A stretch of DNA of 64,000 nt. Origin: Plectosphaerella cucumerina. Its lineage: Eukaryota > Ascomycota > Sordariomycetes > Glomerellales > Plectosphaerellaceae. The stretch spans positions 558,001 to 622,000 of the forward strand of contig JAGPXD010000005.1 in the NCBI GenBank assembly GCA_020746995.1. The letters are read 5' to 3'. The translations under genes were made by a program, and so were the position numbers. Shown here in pieces: positions 45,423-59,400 of this stretch; within the stretch, counting starts at the first letter, position 1, and each line of letters opens with the position of its first letter. A model generated the notes under the pieces. That model was given only the letters and a program-made list of their open reading frames with translations, was not told the origin of the DNA and searched no databases.

Positions 45423-48400
45423 ATGGCGATGCGAGGACCGCGTGTGCAGGTCGGATCCGCGACCTGGATCGCCGAAGAAAGGGCGACGGCAGTGGACATC
45501 GCCAAGTCGGAAGCAGATGAATTCTCGTTCTCTGCGCGTAACGACTTCGACTGGCTGAATGAGCACATGGCCGACGTCTTTAACGAAAACGATATGTTCG
45601 TTTACCGTCCTCCCGCGCTTGTTGACCTTCAGCTGACCTGACTGGCGCGCAGTAACGTTGCCGAGATCTTCAAGACCCCAGGAAAGCTCCGCGGCAAAAC
45701 ACCAAGAACAGCCCGGAAACTGATCAACAACACTGCCGAACCCCGCGTTGTAAGCAGAGCCCGCGCCAGGTCATGTCCCTCCGACGTGCTAATCCCAAGC
45801 AGCCTCTATCAGATGTCTTCTCCTCAGCCTCCAAGGGCGTTTCCTCGCCATTTGCCCAACAACTCAACAGACTGCAATCGCCTATTCCCCAGCCAGCCTT
45901 GGCTCGATCACCTCTCGCCAGCAGGGCAACATCCCCGCTGAAGCCTGTTCCGACAGCCAAGTCACACCCGGCGAAGCAGCCCACGCAGCCTGCAGACTCT
46001 GGCTATTATGGGAGCCAGTCACAGGATGCTATGGACATCGATTCCGCGCCCCAAGAGACCCAGCCGACACAGGTCGCCACTCCTACAAGATACGCCGACG
46101 TCGGCGATCATGTCGCGTTCCATACCACGCCCGAGGCAGAAACTGCCAGCCCTACCGTTACAAGAACCATGCAGTCACCCACACGGACCTTACAGACCGC
46201 GAAGGAGGAGCAGACGACGCGTCCGCTACCGGACCCCACGGGTTCTGTCTCTCCTGTGCTGCATCGATCTCCGATTCGGAGCCCGATGAAGCAGACGCCG
46301 GCCTACCCAATGATATCATCGCCCGTTCGTGCCATGCACTCTTCCTCTCCCAAGAAATCATCACCACTGAAGCCGATGGTGGAAGAGGCCGAAGAAGACG
46401 CTTCGAAGACGCCTTTCCAGGACCAGGATGATGAGGATGCCGGAACACCCTCCGATGGTTCCAGCCCCATCCGCCCCGTGGTTCGCAAGAGCAGTCTTAA
46501 CTTCGCCTCTTTGCCTGCACGCGAGCCATTGACCAGCAAGAAGAGCCTCGGACCGCGTTCTTCGAGGCCCAGCAACGACCATAGGACCAGTCATTACGGC
46601 AAGCGCTTGAGCCGGCCTGACGCTGGTGCCGATTCTGAAGAAGATGAGATGGATATTGATGACGTGACGACTGCGGCACAGGACCGCACGGAGTCCCAGG
46701 ATGACAGGATCCATCTCAACAAGACCTACACGCAACGACTGCAGGACCAGATCAGCATGCTCGGCAAGTCGCAGCCAAACGCGAGGAGGCAGTCCAAGTC
46801 CATCTCCAGCAGCTCCGCTGCCGTGCAACCGACTGCGCAGATGGCCCCCGAGGCAAAGCCTGCGTCGCCCATCCGATCTCCCAACCGGTCGCCAACGAGG
46901 AAAGAGCCAGCGCCTCCCACACCCGGCGCCTTTCCCGAGGATGAAGACGAGGATGACTGGATTGCGCCCCCTGCTGTTCCCCGGAAGGACAACATCCCAA
47001 GCTCGCCACGGCCTGTGCTGGCTAAGAGCCACACTGCGGATGTTATGGAAGGAATCCATGGAGCAGACACCGTCGGCGGTGCCGAGTTTGTGTTGCCTAA
47101 GCAGCGACAGGGCGACAGCCGCCCCGGCTCGCCTCAGCGTCTGAACACCGCCCCCGATCGTACGACAAATGTTCCGGGACACGGCAAATCGGCTTCAGTC
47201 TCAGTGCTCCCTCAGACTGGATCTCGAGGCATGGACGTCACGTCCCCTAAGAAGGGAGTGTCGGTGTCTAACCCCACGATTGTCTCCGCCAACCAAAGCC
47301 GACCCGTCTCACCGACGAAATCGCCTTCCCGCAGCTTCCGCGACAGCCCGCTGAAACAGGTTAAGAACAAGCTGTCCTCGATCATTAAGAGCTCCAAGGG
47401 CCTGCTTGCTAGCAGCGCAGTCCTCAGCGCCGAGGGCAAGTCTGCAATGCTCTCCCCATCCACGACACGCCTGGGACTGCATGCTGGTCCGTCGACGGAG
47501 AGCCTGTTCCAACGCATGATGCCCTCCGACGCCCCTTACCCGGATCTTTCGCATCGCACCGCCGCCGACAACCAGTCCGTTATGGGGCCCCCGGCCAGCC
47601 CAACACGTCCAGTCGCTAAGAGGACTAGGGCGTCGATCGAGCGCGAGAAGGAGGAGAAGCGCAGGGAGAAGGAGGCCCAGAAAGAGGCTCGCCTTTATGC
47701 CGAGCAGATGTCCAAACTCGACAAGGCCCGCGAAAAGGAGCGCGAGAAGGCTCGCGTCTTCAGCAAGGAGCAGGAGAAGGCCGTTGCCGCAGAAACCAAG
47801 GCATCCCAGAAGGAACAGGAGAAGCCCCAGGTTGTTCAGACTCCGGCGCCCAAGGAGCCCGCGAAGCCGACCCGAACGAGCCCCCGCAAGGCCAAGGCGC
47901 AGGCAGAAGCTGATGATGTTGATATGATCGATGCCGCAGCCGCAATGCCTCCCCCATCCGTCCCTCGGTCGGCAGGCCCTGGTCAGGCGATTCGAAACAA
48001 GGAAATCCGCCGCCCCATGAAGCCCACCAAAGAGCCAGTCTCTACCAAGCAGGCGCCGACCGTCATCCGGGTCAACACTGGATCTCAGCACTCTCAGTAC
48101 CGCCCTTCGACCGCGGCTCTTGGTTCTAGCCTCAGGGAAACGCTTGCCGCGCCTCAGACTCAACTCCGCAGCAAGGCCAGTCAAGCGTCTCTGCACAACA
48201 AGAGCTCTCTTCAGAGCTTGAAGGGCACAACGCCCGGTGGACGTCCCAAGGCGCTGGATCTCGCAGCCAAGCGGAAGGAGCAGGAAGAGCGCGAGGCCCA
48301 ACGGAAGCGAGAGGCAAAGCTCGAGCTTGAGAAGAAGCGACAGGCCATGCAGGAGGAGGAGCGCAAGGTCGAGCTTCTCAAGCGCCAGGAAGCTGAACGC

Positions 48401-49524
48401 CAAAAGGAAAAGGAGCGTGAGCAGGCAGATCCCAAGAAGAGCGCCCAGCGTCAGGCTGCCCTCGAGAAGGCCAAGCAAACCAGGGCACCGCCTCCGGCCG
48501 TCCGATCGCAGCCAAACGGCCCGCCCGACTACACCTCTGGCGCGGAGGGCCCTCCTCGGCCTGTCTCACGACTTGCCACCTCTAGTGTGCGATCTCAGGA
48601 GGACTCCGGCAGACCGGTCAACGCGGTGCTCGCACAGGGCGCGAAGCCCGCTACGAAGCGCCCGTTGCCGCAGGACCCCAGCGACGCGGCTCGCAACGGA
48701 CAGGCTCGCAATGGACTCAGCTATCAGGCCAAGGAGGCCAAGAGGCGCAGGACGAGCGATGATTTCTTCGACGAACTTGATATGGAGAGCCAACAGCCGA
48801 ACATCAAGGGACCTCCTGTCCGCCCCTCTGGTGGATTCAAGAAGGTATGTCACAGAGCACCAAGTCTTTCCCTTAAACGCACTAACAAACAACGCAGGAG
48901 ATGCAGAAGTCCGTCTACACCTCGGGATACACGGCGGCGCCGCCCAGCGCCTCGCGAGACCTGTTCAAGGCTACTGTCACTGCGCAGCACGCACACAGCG
49001 CTGCTAAGGGCACCCAGGCAATGGACATGTCCCAGTTCTCGAAGGGTGCGATTCCCTTTGCCCCTGCCCCGAACGCCGCAGGCTCGCACAAGACGCCAGC
49101 CCGTCCGCCCGCGACGGCCAACGCAAAGTCTACCGCCAAGGTCCCCAGGTCGTCCCCCCGTTTCCAGAACGGAGAGTCGATAGAGTTGCCAGAGATCGAA
49201 ACGGACGACGATGACGAAGACGAAGAGGATGCTCACCTGGGCGTCGCCTCTTGGGCCGACTCGCCCGATCTCCGCCGCGCTCTCATGCGCCAGGAGACGA
49301 TGGACCCCGGCCAGATCTTCGGACCCCCTGCGCCGCTCATCATGGAGGAGGTGTTCAACAAGAGTAAGGACAAGTGGCACAAGTTCAGGGCGCGCACGTC
49401 GAGCGCCAACTGGAGCGGCGCCGACCGCCTGACGGAGGACGACATCCGCAAGGACCTAGTCGCGCGCGACAAGCTGAGGAAGGAGGGTGCCTGGTCATAC
49501 GAGATGAGCAAGGACCTGATGTGA
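45423..49524 (+). CDS. INCENP/Sli15 homologue, chromosomal passenger complex scaffold
   Basis: Four exons (45423-45595, 45653-45749, 45803-48844, 48898-49524; introns of 57, 53 and 53 bases) encode 1312 residues. The C-terminus holds the IN-box that binds and activates Aurora kinase: ASWADSPDLRRALMRQETMD followed by PGQIFG, about residues 1220-1246, preceded by an acidic stretch. Two charged coiled-coil-like segments (about 702-755 and 912-965, Lys/Glu/Arg-rich) match the single-alpha-helix region of INCENP. The conserved N-terminus (WIAEERATAVDIAKSEADEF) is where survivin/Bir1 and borealin bind in the family. The centre is disordered and rich in Ser-Pro, typical of a cyclin-dependent kinase substrate. 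It acts at centromeres and the spindle midzone. Confidence 0.88.
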
Positions 49525-52210
49525 TCATGACCAAGGACTGCTGTTGTTTATACATGACATGTTCTGGAGTACGGGGCGGGTTGTTTTTGTTTGAGAATTA
49601 CATGGGTTATTGTGTTAAACGGACAGGACAGGAGTTTGGACCGGCAGGACGGACAAACCGAATATTCAGCATTGAACCACCATGACCGTCATGCTACATT
49701 GATCCATGCCGTCTCTGTTCTGTGAGAGACGACACTTGCCCTTGACTGTGAATATCGTGAACAAAAAGCAACGCCAGGGGACTACCACCAAAAATACATA
49801 CAACACCGGGCATTCGCTGGTCGTCACCGACCCAACTACTACTCCGGCCCTCATTGGCTTGACGATGGGAGAGCGGACGGGATCCCGTATTCTCCAATGG
49901 GTATGGTCGTATGTGCTGTGTTGAAGGGGCGGCAGGGTCTTTGAGCCGGAGTGCTGGCTGTTGTCTGAGGCAGAGAGACCAGTTCCGGCTGCCTTCGGCG
50001 GGCTCTTGGCCTCGATGTCTCGTGAAGACACAGGTAGCTAGACCTGAGCGTTCCGTTTCTTCTCGAGCTCTGGAAATTAAAACATTCCAGCATTACGCTT
50101 TGGTGGTGGCTGGTAACACCGACACGAGAGATAGACTCCTTTCCTTCACCAAATTGGACATGCTTCGGTGGCTGTTCTTCTTGCGTGCCCCTGAGTCTCT
50201 TCCCCTTTGCTACTTAGTTAGTCTTTTATACAAGGCGTCAAGTTAAGTAATCAAAATAGGTCAAGCAAGTATTTTTTACCACTCATGCTGCAGCTCAGAT
50301 GCCCTGTTCGATGTCACAATGGTCAAAATTGACTTTGATCTCAACACCAAGAATCAAATTAACCGTTAATCCCATTGTGTGTTGTTTCGCCTCGTCATCA
50401 TCAGCCCAGAAATTCGGGCCAGCATAGTAGAAAATCAATAAACTCATCATTCGACTACATTTCTCTGCCCGAGGAGAATACCTGGGCTCCGGCGCAGGTC
50501 CATGGGTAGGCAGAAGATACATATGTGAGGCCGCTGTCGGTGACTTTCAGGGCGAGTCGCCGCTTTAGGTTGGCCACCACATTCAGAGCTGAGCCATGGA
50601 GGCCTCGCGGCCACTATTCATTTGCTGAAGCACTGGTTGAAACAGATAGGATGAAGTGATCTGACGACTGTTCAGGCAGAGTTGATTTCTTGCATGCGTC
50701 CGAAGGGTCATCATTCTTGTCTTCTCGAGGCAACGTGACGTCAGATTGGAGATACAACAGGTGTGGCTGACAGTTGGAACCTTGCTTGAAAGGAAGTACC
50801 TAAGCTGTATCACGTGTACCTCCACTTCATTCGAGACCACTCTACGCGTCTGGATGGAGCGTGTGGATTTCCTAACAGCAAAGCGTGCCTGGCAGCTGCA
50901 GATGAACCATGCAGGCGGCAGGATCGACGACGATGGACGTTGTAGGTGATGAAGTCAGATTCAGAGGTGAGTAAGAGGCAGGCGAGCTAGTCCGGATTGG
51001 CCTTCCACCCCACCGTGTGCCTGCTGGGAGCTGTCAGCTGCTGCGTGCGCTGAGGCAACCGCGACCACCCAAGTTGTTTGGTTCCGGCTGGTCTCTTTTT
51101 GGCGGGGCACAAACAAGCTCCCTCCCGTCAACTTCCCTCCGAGTCGACTTGGATCGTCACTTCAACCTCCACTACCCCTCGGACCCTGGATTTTTGGGTG
51201 CCCGTTCGTTCTACAACCTCTCTCTATCCCTAGCAACAACTCCCGTCGGTCTTGGTATCCCTGCCACGGTGCGCTTCTCCAAGAGCCTGTCGCATCGCAT
51301 CTACCATCGCACCCATAGCCAGCCCTACGGCAAACAAACACCACTCACTCGTTGCCCTGACATCATCCCGCTTGCGACGACTTGACCGCCTCAACGCCAC
51401 TCTGCGCTGCGACACCAGCATACCAGTCGCTGTCAATTTTGGACTTGGGGATTCGCATCAGTAAGTACGTAGGATTGCTCTCGTCAAAAATCCTTCCCTA
51501 TCTCCCTCCTCGTCTCCTTTCTCCCGTTGTTCGGTGCTGCGTCAGCTGCAAGAGAGGCTGCATGTGCCGCCGCCAACCAGCACCGCCGACTCAGCTTGCG
51601 CAGCTTCCGTGGCACCCTTGCGCGGCTTATCTGCCTCACTTCGGTGCGCTATTTCGTTCCTTATGGCCGCGGCGCCCTGCGAATCTCATGGGACATGGGA
51701 CCTGTCTGCTTTTTTCCTGCATCTGGTCAACGAGCCCAGCCCCCAAACACGGAGGTCGCAAGTCGCCAGCTCTCGCCCAGGTCAACGCAGTGCCGAACAC
51801 TGCTCGTTGTATTGGCCACATTACTCCTCCCGTGACTGGCGCATCGACCTCGAACGCCCTGGCTGGAGCACATGCAGTCATCATCACGTTATCTCTACTT
51901 GCCTACAGCCGGAGACCTTGCTCACACTCATTGTCCCAGATATCCTTTCCTTCGACGGCCGACCGCCAACTGCCCATCTCGATACTCCCGACCGATCCTG
52001 GCCAGTGCCTCCATGACTTGACCCAAAGTCGCAGACCATACATACAACCGACCTAGCAACGCGCCTGCCTCGAAGGTTCTGACCGGCCAAGAGCTACCCT
52101 TTCCTAGCCTGCGATCTGAAGCTGGAAGCTGGAGTCCTAGCCGGGGATGCTCTGGACACAACTGGAACCTCCCTTCACCAACATACGGCTCCATCTGTCT
52201 TCCCGGCAAG
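49525..52210. other. Intergenic region INCENP / J-domain gene
   Basis: About 2.7 kb between the INCENP stop and the next start codon. The last 1.1 kb (about 51100-52210) is C/T-rich and resembles a promoter plus long leader. Open frames here (for example 51382-52056) lack recognisable motifs. The segment around 50200-50700 is less GC-rich but shows no gene. Confidence 0.45.
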
Positions 52211-55072
52211 ATGGCGAAGCCTGATATCAACCGCGACTACTACGCAGATCTCGGCATCTCTTCCTCTGCAGATGTCGCAGATATCAAGAAGCAATTCAGG
52301 AAGCTCGGTATGGAGTAGACGCTTCCCCAGCTCAAACACGGTCTGCTAACCAATGCAGCCCTGCAGTACCATCCCGATCGAAACCCAGGCAGAGAGGCCG
52401 AGGTCAACTCCAAGTTCCAGATCATCCAGTCGGCTCACGAGATCCTCAGCGACCCCGACGCAAAGGCAAAGTACGACGCCAACCGACGCTCAAGATACCC
52501 CACCGCTTCTGGAGTAAGGGGCAACCCTTGGCAAGATGTCGCGAAGGACTTCCCGGCACCTCCTCGGCGGGCTGGCGCGGACCGATCATCTCGCGCCCCG
52601 CCCCCTCCTCCACCATCTGGTGCGCATAAGTATCGCAACTTCACTTCAGGAGCTGCTCCGACGGCAAAGCAGCCACCTCGTGAGGATCCCGAAGCTAGGC
52701 GGAACGCCTGGCAAGCTTTCGAGAACATGAGGCCAAGCTCGCAGGGAAAGTCTGCTGCCTCTCAGGCTAGGAAGCCTGTGCCGCCACCTCGGCCCACGGA
52801 GTCGGCCAACACCCGGCCCGTTCCTCGCACGCCTGGCCAGAAGCAAAAGGCAGAAGCCGCCTTTGGAGCCAGGAAAACCGGATACGCGCCTCACTCGCCC
52901 GTTCCGGGTGACGAGCCATCCGTGAGCTCCTCCGGTTACGCCACCAACAGGCACACCTACGATGGCTCCTCAGCCAACGCTCGCGAGCCCATCCCGGACC
53001 CGCTCGCGCAGTTCCGTGAGAAGACCAGCGACAGTCGTCAGAGCACGCCTTACTCTAGTGGCAGTGGGGAGAAGATGAACCCGTTCGATGGTGTACCCAT
53101 AAGCCGGGCGAAGAGCACGAGGGAAAGGGAAAGCCCCCGGAACGAGCAGCGAAGATCTGGGGACAACCTCTCGCCCGGTGGAAACAGACATCGAAGTTCT
53201 AGCGCGCCACGCACAGCTTCGGCCAAGGCCAACGAGGCCAACGACGGCTCTGAGATCCCTCAGAGGCATCCCTTCACATCCCGCGCTAGTGCCCGATACA
53301 CCCCCGCAGGTGTCACGCCCAACACCTCTGGACCTGGCACGCCCACTGGTCTTAACGGCACCGGTCAAGGTAAGCCCGGAGTAGCCAATTTGAAGTTCGT
53401 CGTGAGCCATGTACTGACCCGCGCCCCAGCTAACCCAACCGGCGGAACCGCGGCCCCGGCTGGAGGGCCTTCAATGTATGCCAACCCATCTTCTTCTCGA
53501 CGACCTTCTTTCTCTTTCAAGTCTTCTTTTGATCCCGCAAACGGCGGCAGGGCCGCGACGTACGGCTACCCGTATGGAAACGGCACTGCTCCGAATGCAA
53601 CAAGCGGGCTTCCGCGCAGCGTTTCGTCCTCTTCTACGCCTCTCAGTGGGGGCCGTTCTTCTCCCAATCGTTCACTTTCATCTTATGAGCGGCGTCAGCA
53701 GGAGATGCTCAAATCTCTCATTGTCAATGCCTATAGCCCGTCGGTCTTGAAGAACAAGCGGGACCTTTCGCGGTCCGACTCCGCACCCTCAGTTCAACAT
53801 GCTAACAAGAATACCAATGCTAGCTTCAACTTCGCCGTCGACGACGACGCCTTCAGTCCCACCTCGGCAGGTCCGAACCGCTTCGCCAGGAGCAGCGCCG
53901 ACGACATCAACACCCGCTTCACCAACAACCAGAGCCCAGAGGCTTGGCAGTTCACCGCCGGCAGCCCGAGGGATGAGAGCCAAGACCCTGTCAAGAAACA
54001 CAGGACCCAGTCCGGAAATGGCACCGGCCGAGCTTCGCCCCAGCAAGCACCTCCTCGACCGCCGAAGGAACACGCGACTGGAAGTCAAGCACCTCCAGCG
54101 CCGTCCAAGACGAAGTGGGATGCTCAGGGCTGGCAAGGTATTGGAGCGGAGAACTTTGCCCCTCAACCAGGCGCCGTGTCCTCTGGTTCACCCACCCGGC
54201 CACCCACCAGGACTCACTCTCGAAAGCCAAAGGTCAAGGCCACTGCCGGTAGCGCTGGACTGGTCAACGAAGAGAGCAGCAGCGATGAGAACCGCGAGTT
54301 CACCGCACCCCGCCCTCACGTGGAGGTGCCCACCAGCGAGAGCCCAATCGCTATGGACATTGACAGCCCACCGCCGGCCAAATCTACCGGAGCCGCGCAG
54401 CAGCCGCCCACCGCACGCAACATCAACGTGGAGCCTTCCAGGCCCGAATGGCGGCAGGGCAATGTGCAGACCGTGCCGGAGTCCTCTGCGCCAAAGCCAG
54501 CGCATAAGCCAGCCTTCAATCCGAACGCTGCAGGCTCGGAAGACAGCGAAGAGTTCGCGGCGAGCTTTGCGGACCTGCGCAACGTGGCCCCCTTCGCACA
54601 GAAGCCCACGGGTCTGAACTCGTTCGGGGATCTCAAGTCCAACCTACCTTTTGAGAGTCGGGCTGCTCCCCATGTTGCCCTTCCCCAACAGAAGAAGAAG
54701 CCCGAGGTGCTGGACTTCCCCAGTGTGCCCCGGGCACCTCACCCTCCCCCTGCGCTGGCGGTTCCTAACCTCAAGCCATCGACTGCCGCATGGCAAAAGT
54801 ATCTTCAAGAGTTCCAGGAATATATGGTGCGCTGGGACGAATTCAACGCGCAGGTGACGAATCACTTTGACGCGCGCAAGCACCAGATTCAGGATGCCCG
54901 AAAGGCGAAGGGCTATTCTTTCCTCACCACGCAAGGTACGGATGGCATCCAGGAGTATCTGGAATACGTCGAGCAGGACCGGGAGATCCGCCGGCAATGG
55001 AGCGCCGCCTGCGACGACCACGAACAGCGGCTCAAGAGCTTCCTTGCTCACCGAGTCCAGATGATGATGTGA
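52211..55072 (+). CDS. J-domain (DnaJ-like) protein with long disordered region
   Basis: Exons 52211-52307, 52359-53369 and 53430-55072 encode 916 residues. The J domain is at residues about 8-75, with the Hsp70-stimulating HPD motif at 37-39 (ALQYHPDRNPG) and FQIIQSAHEILSDPDAKAKYD. The middle 700 residues are disordered and rich in Ser, Pro, Arg and Gly. The last 110 residues are again ordered and helical (WQKYLQEFQEYMVRWDEFNAQ, DREIRRQWSAACDDHEQRLK), a pattern I recognise only as a C-terminal region of fungal J proteins. It should recruit an Hsp70; the client is unknown. The 60-base second intron (GTAAGC, CTGAC, CAG) is a multiple of three without a stop, so retaining it would give 936 residues. 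Confidence 0.85.
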
Positions 55073-56460
55073 ACATGTAGCTGGAAGTGGAAGTATTGCA
55101 TGGAGTGGACAGCATCAGACCTTGGAATCAGCGGCGACCGCCCCGGCGAGGGCAGCGGCAAGGCAGCGGCAAGGGCACCGGCGATATTGGCCCCTGCAGC
55201 CACGCGACTTGGGTGGACGGGCGAACGGCATCAGTCTATGGAAGGGACTTGCAAAGTGAGACGACGGATAGACATGTGGGAACTGGGAGCTCTTGTGTTT
55301 TGGGCTTCTATGGCGTTTTGAGACATGAGGGCGAAGCGATGGGGGTTGTGACACCCCAAGCATTGTACAGAACATCATCATCAAGCGTTTGCAAACATAT
55401 GCATACAAACCTAACCTGTCTTTCGGCACATGTCTTGTAAGCGTGACACATTGGATCGATTTGCGGACCGGTCCATGATGTGTCTTACCCAGACACCATT
55501 TCGGTCTTCATCGTGTCTGGTAAGATGCATGTCGTTCGCTTGTGAGGGCTGTGAAGACGTGGTCAGCAATGGGTCACCGGTTCTTCTGGGGATAAAGCCG
55601 GGGTCGGAGCTCCTCGCAGCGGCGGTCATGAGCCATGAGCCAAGTGATACTATTTGAGACATGCAGGTCGGCCTTGGGTGTGGTGGTGGTATTCGGAAGC
55701 AAACTCATGATCCACCTTATGCACGATGAACACCCCCTGGTCAGATTTGTTCTAGCGGCCCTGGACCCGCGTCCTGTGCTCAAGCTTTCACTGGCGGGTG
55801 GAGCTCACGAGAACCTGGATGCCCATAAATATGCGACAATCAAGACATCTGCTCCTATAAAAGCGTACGCTACTACCGTAAGCATGCTAAATATGCAGCT
55901 AAGCGGCCCTTCTAACCCCTGCGCGTCCCTGTTTGCCTGACGCCGTCCTGACGCTGAAAAAATATTGGGGACTGCCAGTGTTTCCCTGGATTGGAGATTC
56001 GACAAGCCTGGAAGCGCTCTTCACTCCTTCAACATCACGACACGGCCCTCGCCCTCAACACCTGCACGCTTCTCTGGTCTGTTCTGCTGCATCTCTGCCC
56101 GACTGGCACTGGATGCGCTTCGCCCTCACAGCCCGACTGACTGCGGGAGCATCATCAACGCTTGCAAGCCGACCAATCCAGCTTTGGGCCCAGCACAGCC
56201 GCCCGCCACCACCAGCATCAGCACCAGCCTTCCAGGCCGTCCGAACTGCTACCTCCGTCACGTCTCGCGTGACCAACGGATCAACACGTACCTTTCGAAC
56301 CCGCGCGTCGCCATTCCCCGACCCAAGCTCCATCCTGAAGAGCAGCTCCTCGCAGCAACGCCATTCACACGCCACATCTGGGTCCGCAGCAGCAGCAGCA
56401 GCAGCAGCACCAGACTCCCGCCAATCGTCCGTCCTGGACGCCGCGAGAACCACCGACACG
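55073..56460. promoter_or_regulatory. NMA111 upstream region
   Basis: About 1.4 kb between the J-domain gene and NMA111. A TATA-like TATAAAA lies at 55856-55862. The last 500 bases are C-rich and leader-like and stay open in the NMA111 frame from 55933, but their composition argues for untranslated sequence. No separate gene is apparent. Confidence 0.35.
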
Positions 56461-59400
56461 ATGAACGGCGCAACCGCCTCGCCGCGCTCCAAGCGCAAAG
56501 CTCCTCCCAGCCCCGAGGGCCTGCGCCCGCACAAGCAGCACCGCCCTCTGAACGGCAAGCTCTCGGCCGGCGACAATACCCCCGAGGTCGAGCTGGACGA
56601 GCCCTTTGTCGAGGAGGAGTACGAGATCATTGAGGAGGCCCCGAGGATCCAGACAATGGTGCAGGAGCCTGAGGCGTGGCAGAAGACGCTGGAGAACGTT
56701 ATTAGCAACGTTGTCTCCATTCGCTTCTGTCAGACGTGCGCCTTTGATACCGATGCGGCCCTGACGAGCGAGGCCACTGGCTTCGTTGTTGATGCCGAGA
56801 GAGGGTACGTTCGGACTCCTACCGTTATACTATCCGCGTGGACTGACATTATGTGATTCCAGCTACATCCTGACGAACCGCCACGTCGTCGGTTCCGGCC
56901 CCTTCTGGGGCTTTGTCGTCTTCGACAACCATGAGGAGGTCGATGCCTTCCCTGTCTACCGTGACCCCGTCCACGACTTTGGTATCCTGCGTTTCGACCC
57001 CAAGGCCCTGAAGTACATGAGCATTCAATCGTTGCAGCTGCGCCCGGACCTGGCCAAGGGTACGTCTCTTCCCCCCCAGGACGTTGACATCCAATGCTGA
57101 CCCTTGTTGCAGTTGGTGTCGAGATCAGGGTCGTCGGTAACGATGCCGGAGAGAAGCTCAGTATCCTTTCCGGCTTCATCAGTCGTCTGGACCGCAATGC
57201 GCCCGAATACGGCGAAGGATACAGCGACTTCAACACGTGCTACTACCAGGCCAACGCCGCCGCGAGCGGTGGTAGTTCCGGCAGTCCCGTCGTCAACATT
57301 GACGGATTCGCTATTGCCCTGCAGGCCGGCGGCCGCAGCGACGGCGCTTCGACAGACTACTTCCTGCCCCTCGACCGGCCACTACGCGCCCTGCAGTGTG
57401 TCCAGCAGGGCAAGCCCGTCATGCGAGGTGACATCCAGTGCCAGTTCCTCCTGAAGCCCTTTGACGAGTGTCGTCGTCTTGGTCTTACCCCTGAGTATGA
57501 GGCTCTTGCGCGACAGACGTTCCCTAAGCAGCACAACATGCTCGTTGCCGAGATTGTCCTGCCTGAGGGCCCTTCGCACCAGAAAATTCGCGAGGGAGAT
57601 ATCCTCATCAAGGTTAACGGCGAGCTCGTGACCCAGTTCATTCGTCTTGATGACATTCTGGACTCGAACGTCGGAAACACGATCAAGCTGCAGCTTCAGC
57701 GCGGCGGCGAGGACTTTGAGGTTGAGATCGAGGTCGGCGACCTTCACAAGATCACACCCGACCGCTTCGTCTCCGTGGCTGGCGCGAGCTTCCACGACCT
57801 CTCATACCAGCAGGCTCGCCTGTACGCCGTGGCGTGCCAGGGCGTCTTCGTCAGCGAGGCCACTGGTTCTTTCCGCTTCGACAGCGCCGACAACGGCTGG
57901 ATCATCCAGTCCGTCGCTGGCAAGAGCACGCCGAACCTCGATACCTTCGTCGAGGTCATGAAGGGCATTGCCGATCGCGACAGGATCGTCATCACCTACA
58001 AGCACCTGCGCGACCTCCACACCCTGCACACGACCGTCATCAACGTCGACAGGCACTGGAACACCAAGATGAAGCTCGCCGTCCGCAACGATGTCACGGG
58101 TCTGTGGGACTTCTCAGACCTCGGTGATCCGCTGCCTCCCAAGCCCATTGAGCCGAGCTCGGGCGCCTTCATCCAGCTGGAGAACGTCAACAACCCCAAG
58201 ATCGCCGACCTCGTGCGCAGCTTCGTGTTGGTCAACTGCAGCATGCCCGTCAAGCTTGACGGGTTCCCCAAGAACCGCAAGTGGGGAATGGGTCTCGTTG
58301 TCGATGCCGAGAAGGGCCTGGTAGTCATCTCCAGGGCTGTCGTGCCTCACGACCTGTGCGACGTGACCGTTACCATTGCCGACTCCATCTTCGTCGATGC
58401 CAAGGTCGTCTTCCTCCACCCTCTTCAGAACTACGCCATCATCAAGTATGATCCCGCGCTGGTCAAGGCCCCCGTCATGAGCGCCAAGCTCAGCGACGAG
58501 CAGATCACGCAGGGCGCGTCGACAAACTTCATCGGCTACAACAGGATGGGCCGCGTTGTCCACGCTTCGACCACGGTCACCGAGATCACGCCCGTGGCCA
58601 TCCCTGCCAACACGGGCGCCCCCCGGTATCGTGCCGTGAACGTCGACGCCATCACTGTCGACACCAACCTGAGCGGCCAGTGCGGTAGCGGCGTCCTCGT
58701 GGCACAGGACGGCTCCGTCCAGGCCCTCTGGCTCACTTACCTCGGCGAGCGCTCCGTCTCGAACCGCGACGAAGAGTACCATCTCGGCCTGGCCACCCCC
58801 ACCCTCCTCCCCGTCATCTCCCAGATCCAGCAGGGCCTCGCCCCTCGACTGCGCCTCCTCTCCCTCGAGTTCCGCGCCATCAAGATCATCCAGGCAAAGG
58901 ACATGGGCGTGTCCTCGGAATGGATCGACAAGGTCATCGAGGCCAACAAGACCCATCACCAGCTCTTCATGGTCAGCAACCGCACCTTTGAGCGCAGCGA
59001 GCAGCCCGGCGCCCTGCTCGAGGGCGACGTCATCCTCAGCCTCAACGGCAAGGTCATCACCCGCGTGTCGGAGCTGGACATCATGTACAGCAACGAGGTC
59101 CTCGAGGCCGTCATCGTCCGCGTCAAGAAGGAGATGACCATCCAGGTGCACACCGTCGCCGCTGACGAGATTGAGACGGACCACGCCGTGTCCTTCTGCG
59201 GCGCCGTCCTCCAGCGGCCTCACCATGCCGTGCGGCAGCAGATTAGCAAGCTGCACAGCGAGGTGTACATCTCTGCGCGGACGAGGGGTTCTCCCGCGTA
59301 CCAGTACGGCCTGGCACCGACAAACTTCATCACACATGTCAATGATAAGCCGACGCCGGATCTGAATGTCTTCATCGCGACGGTTAACTCTATTCCGGAT

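Noticed and set aside
47309..48478. 389-codon minus-strand frame opposite INCENP
   Set aside because: Leu-rich antisense of Lys/Glu coiled-coil codons.
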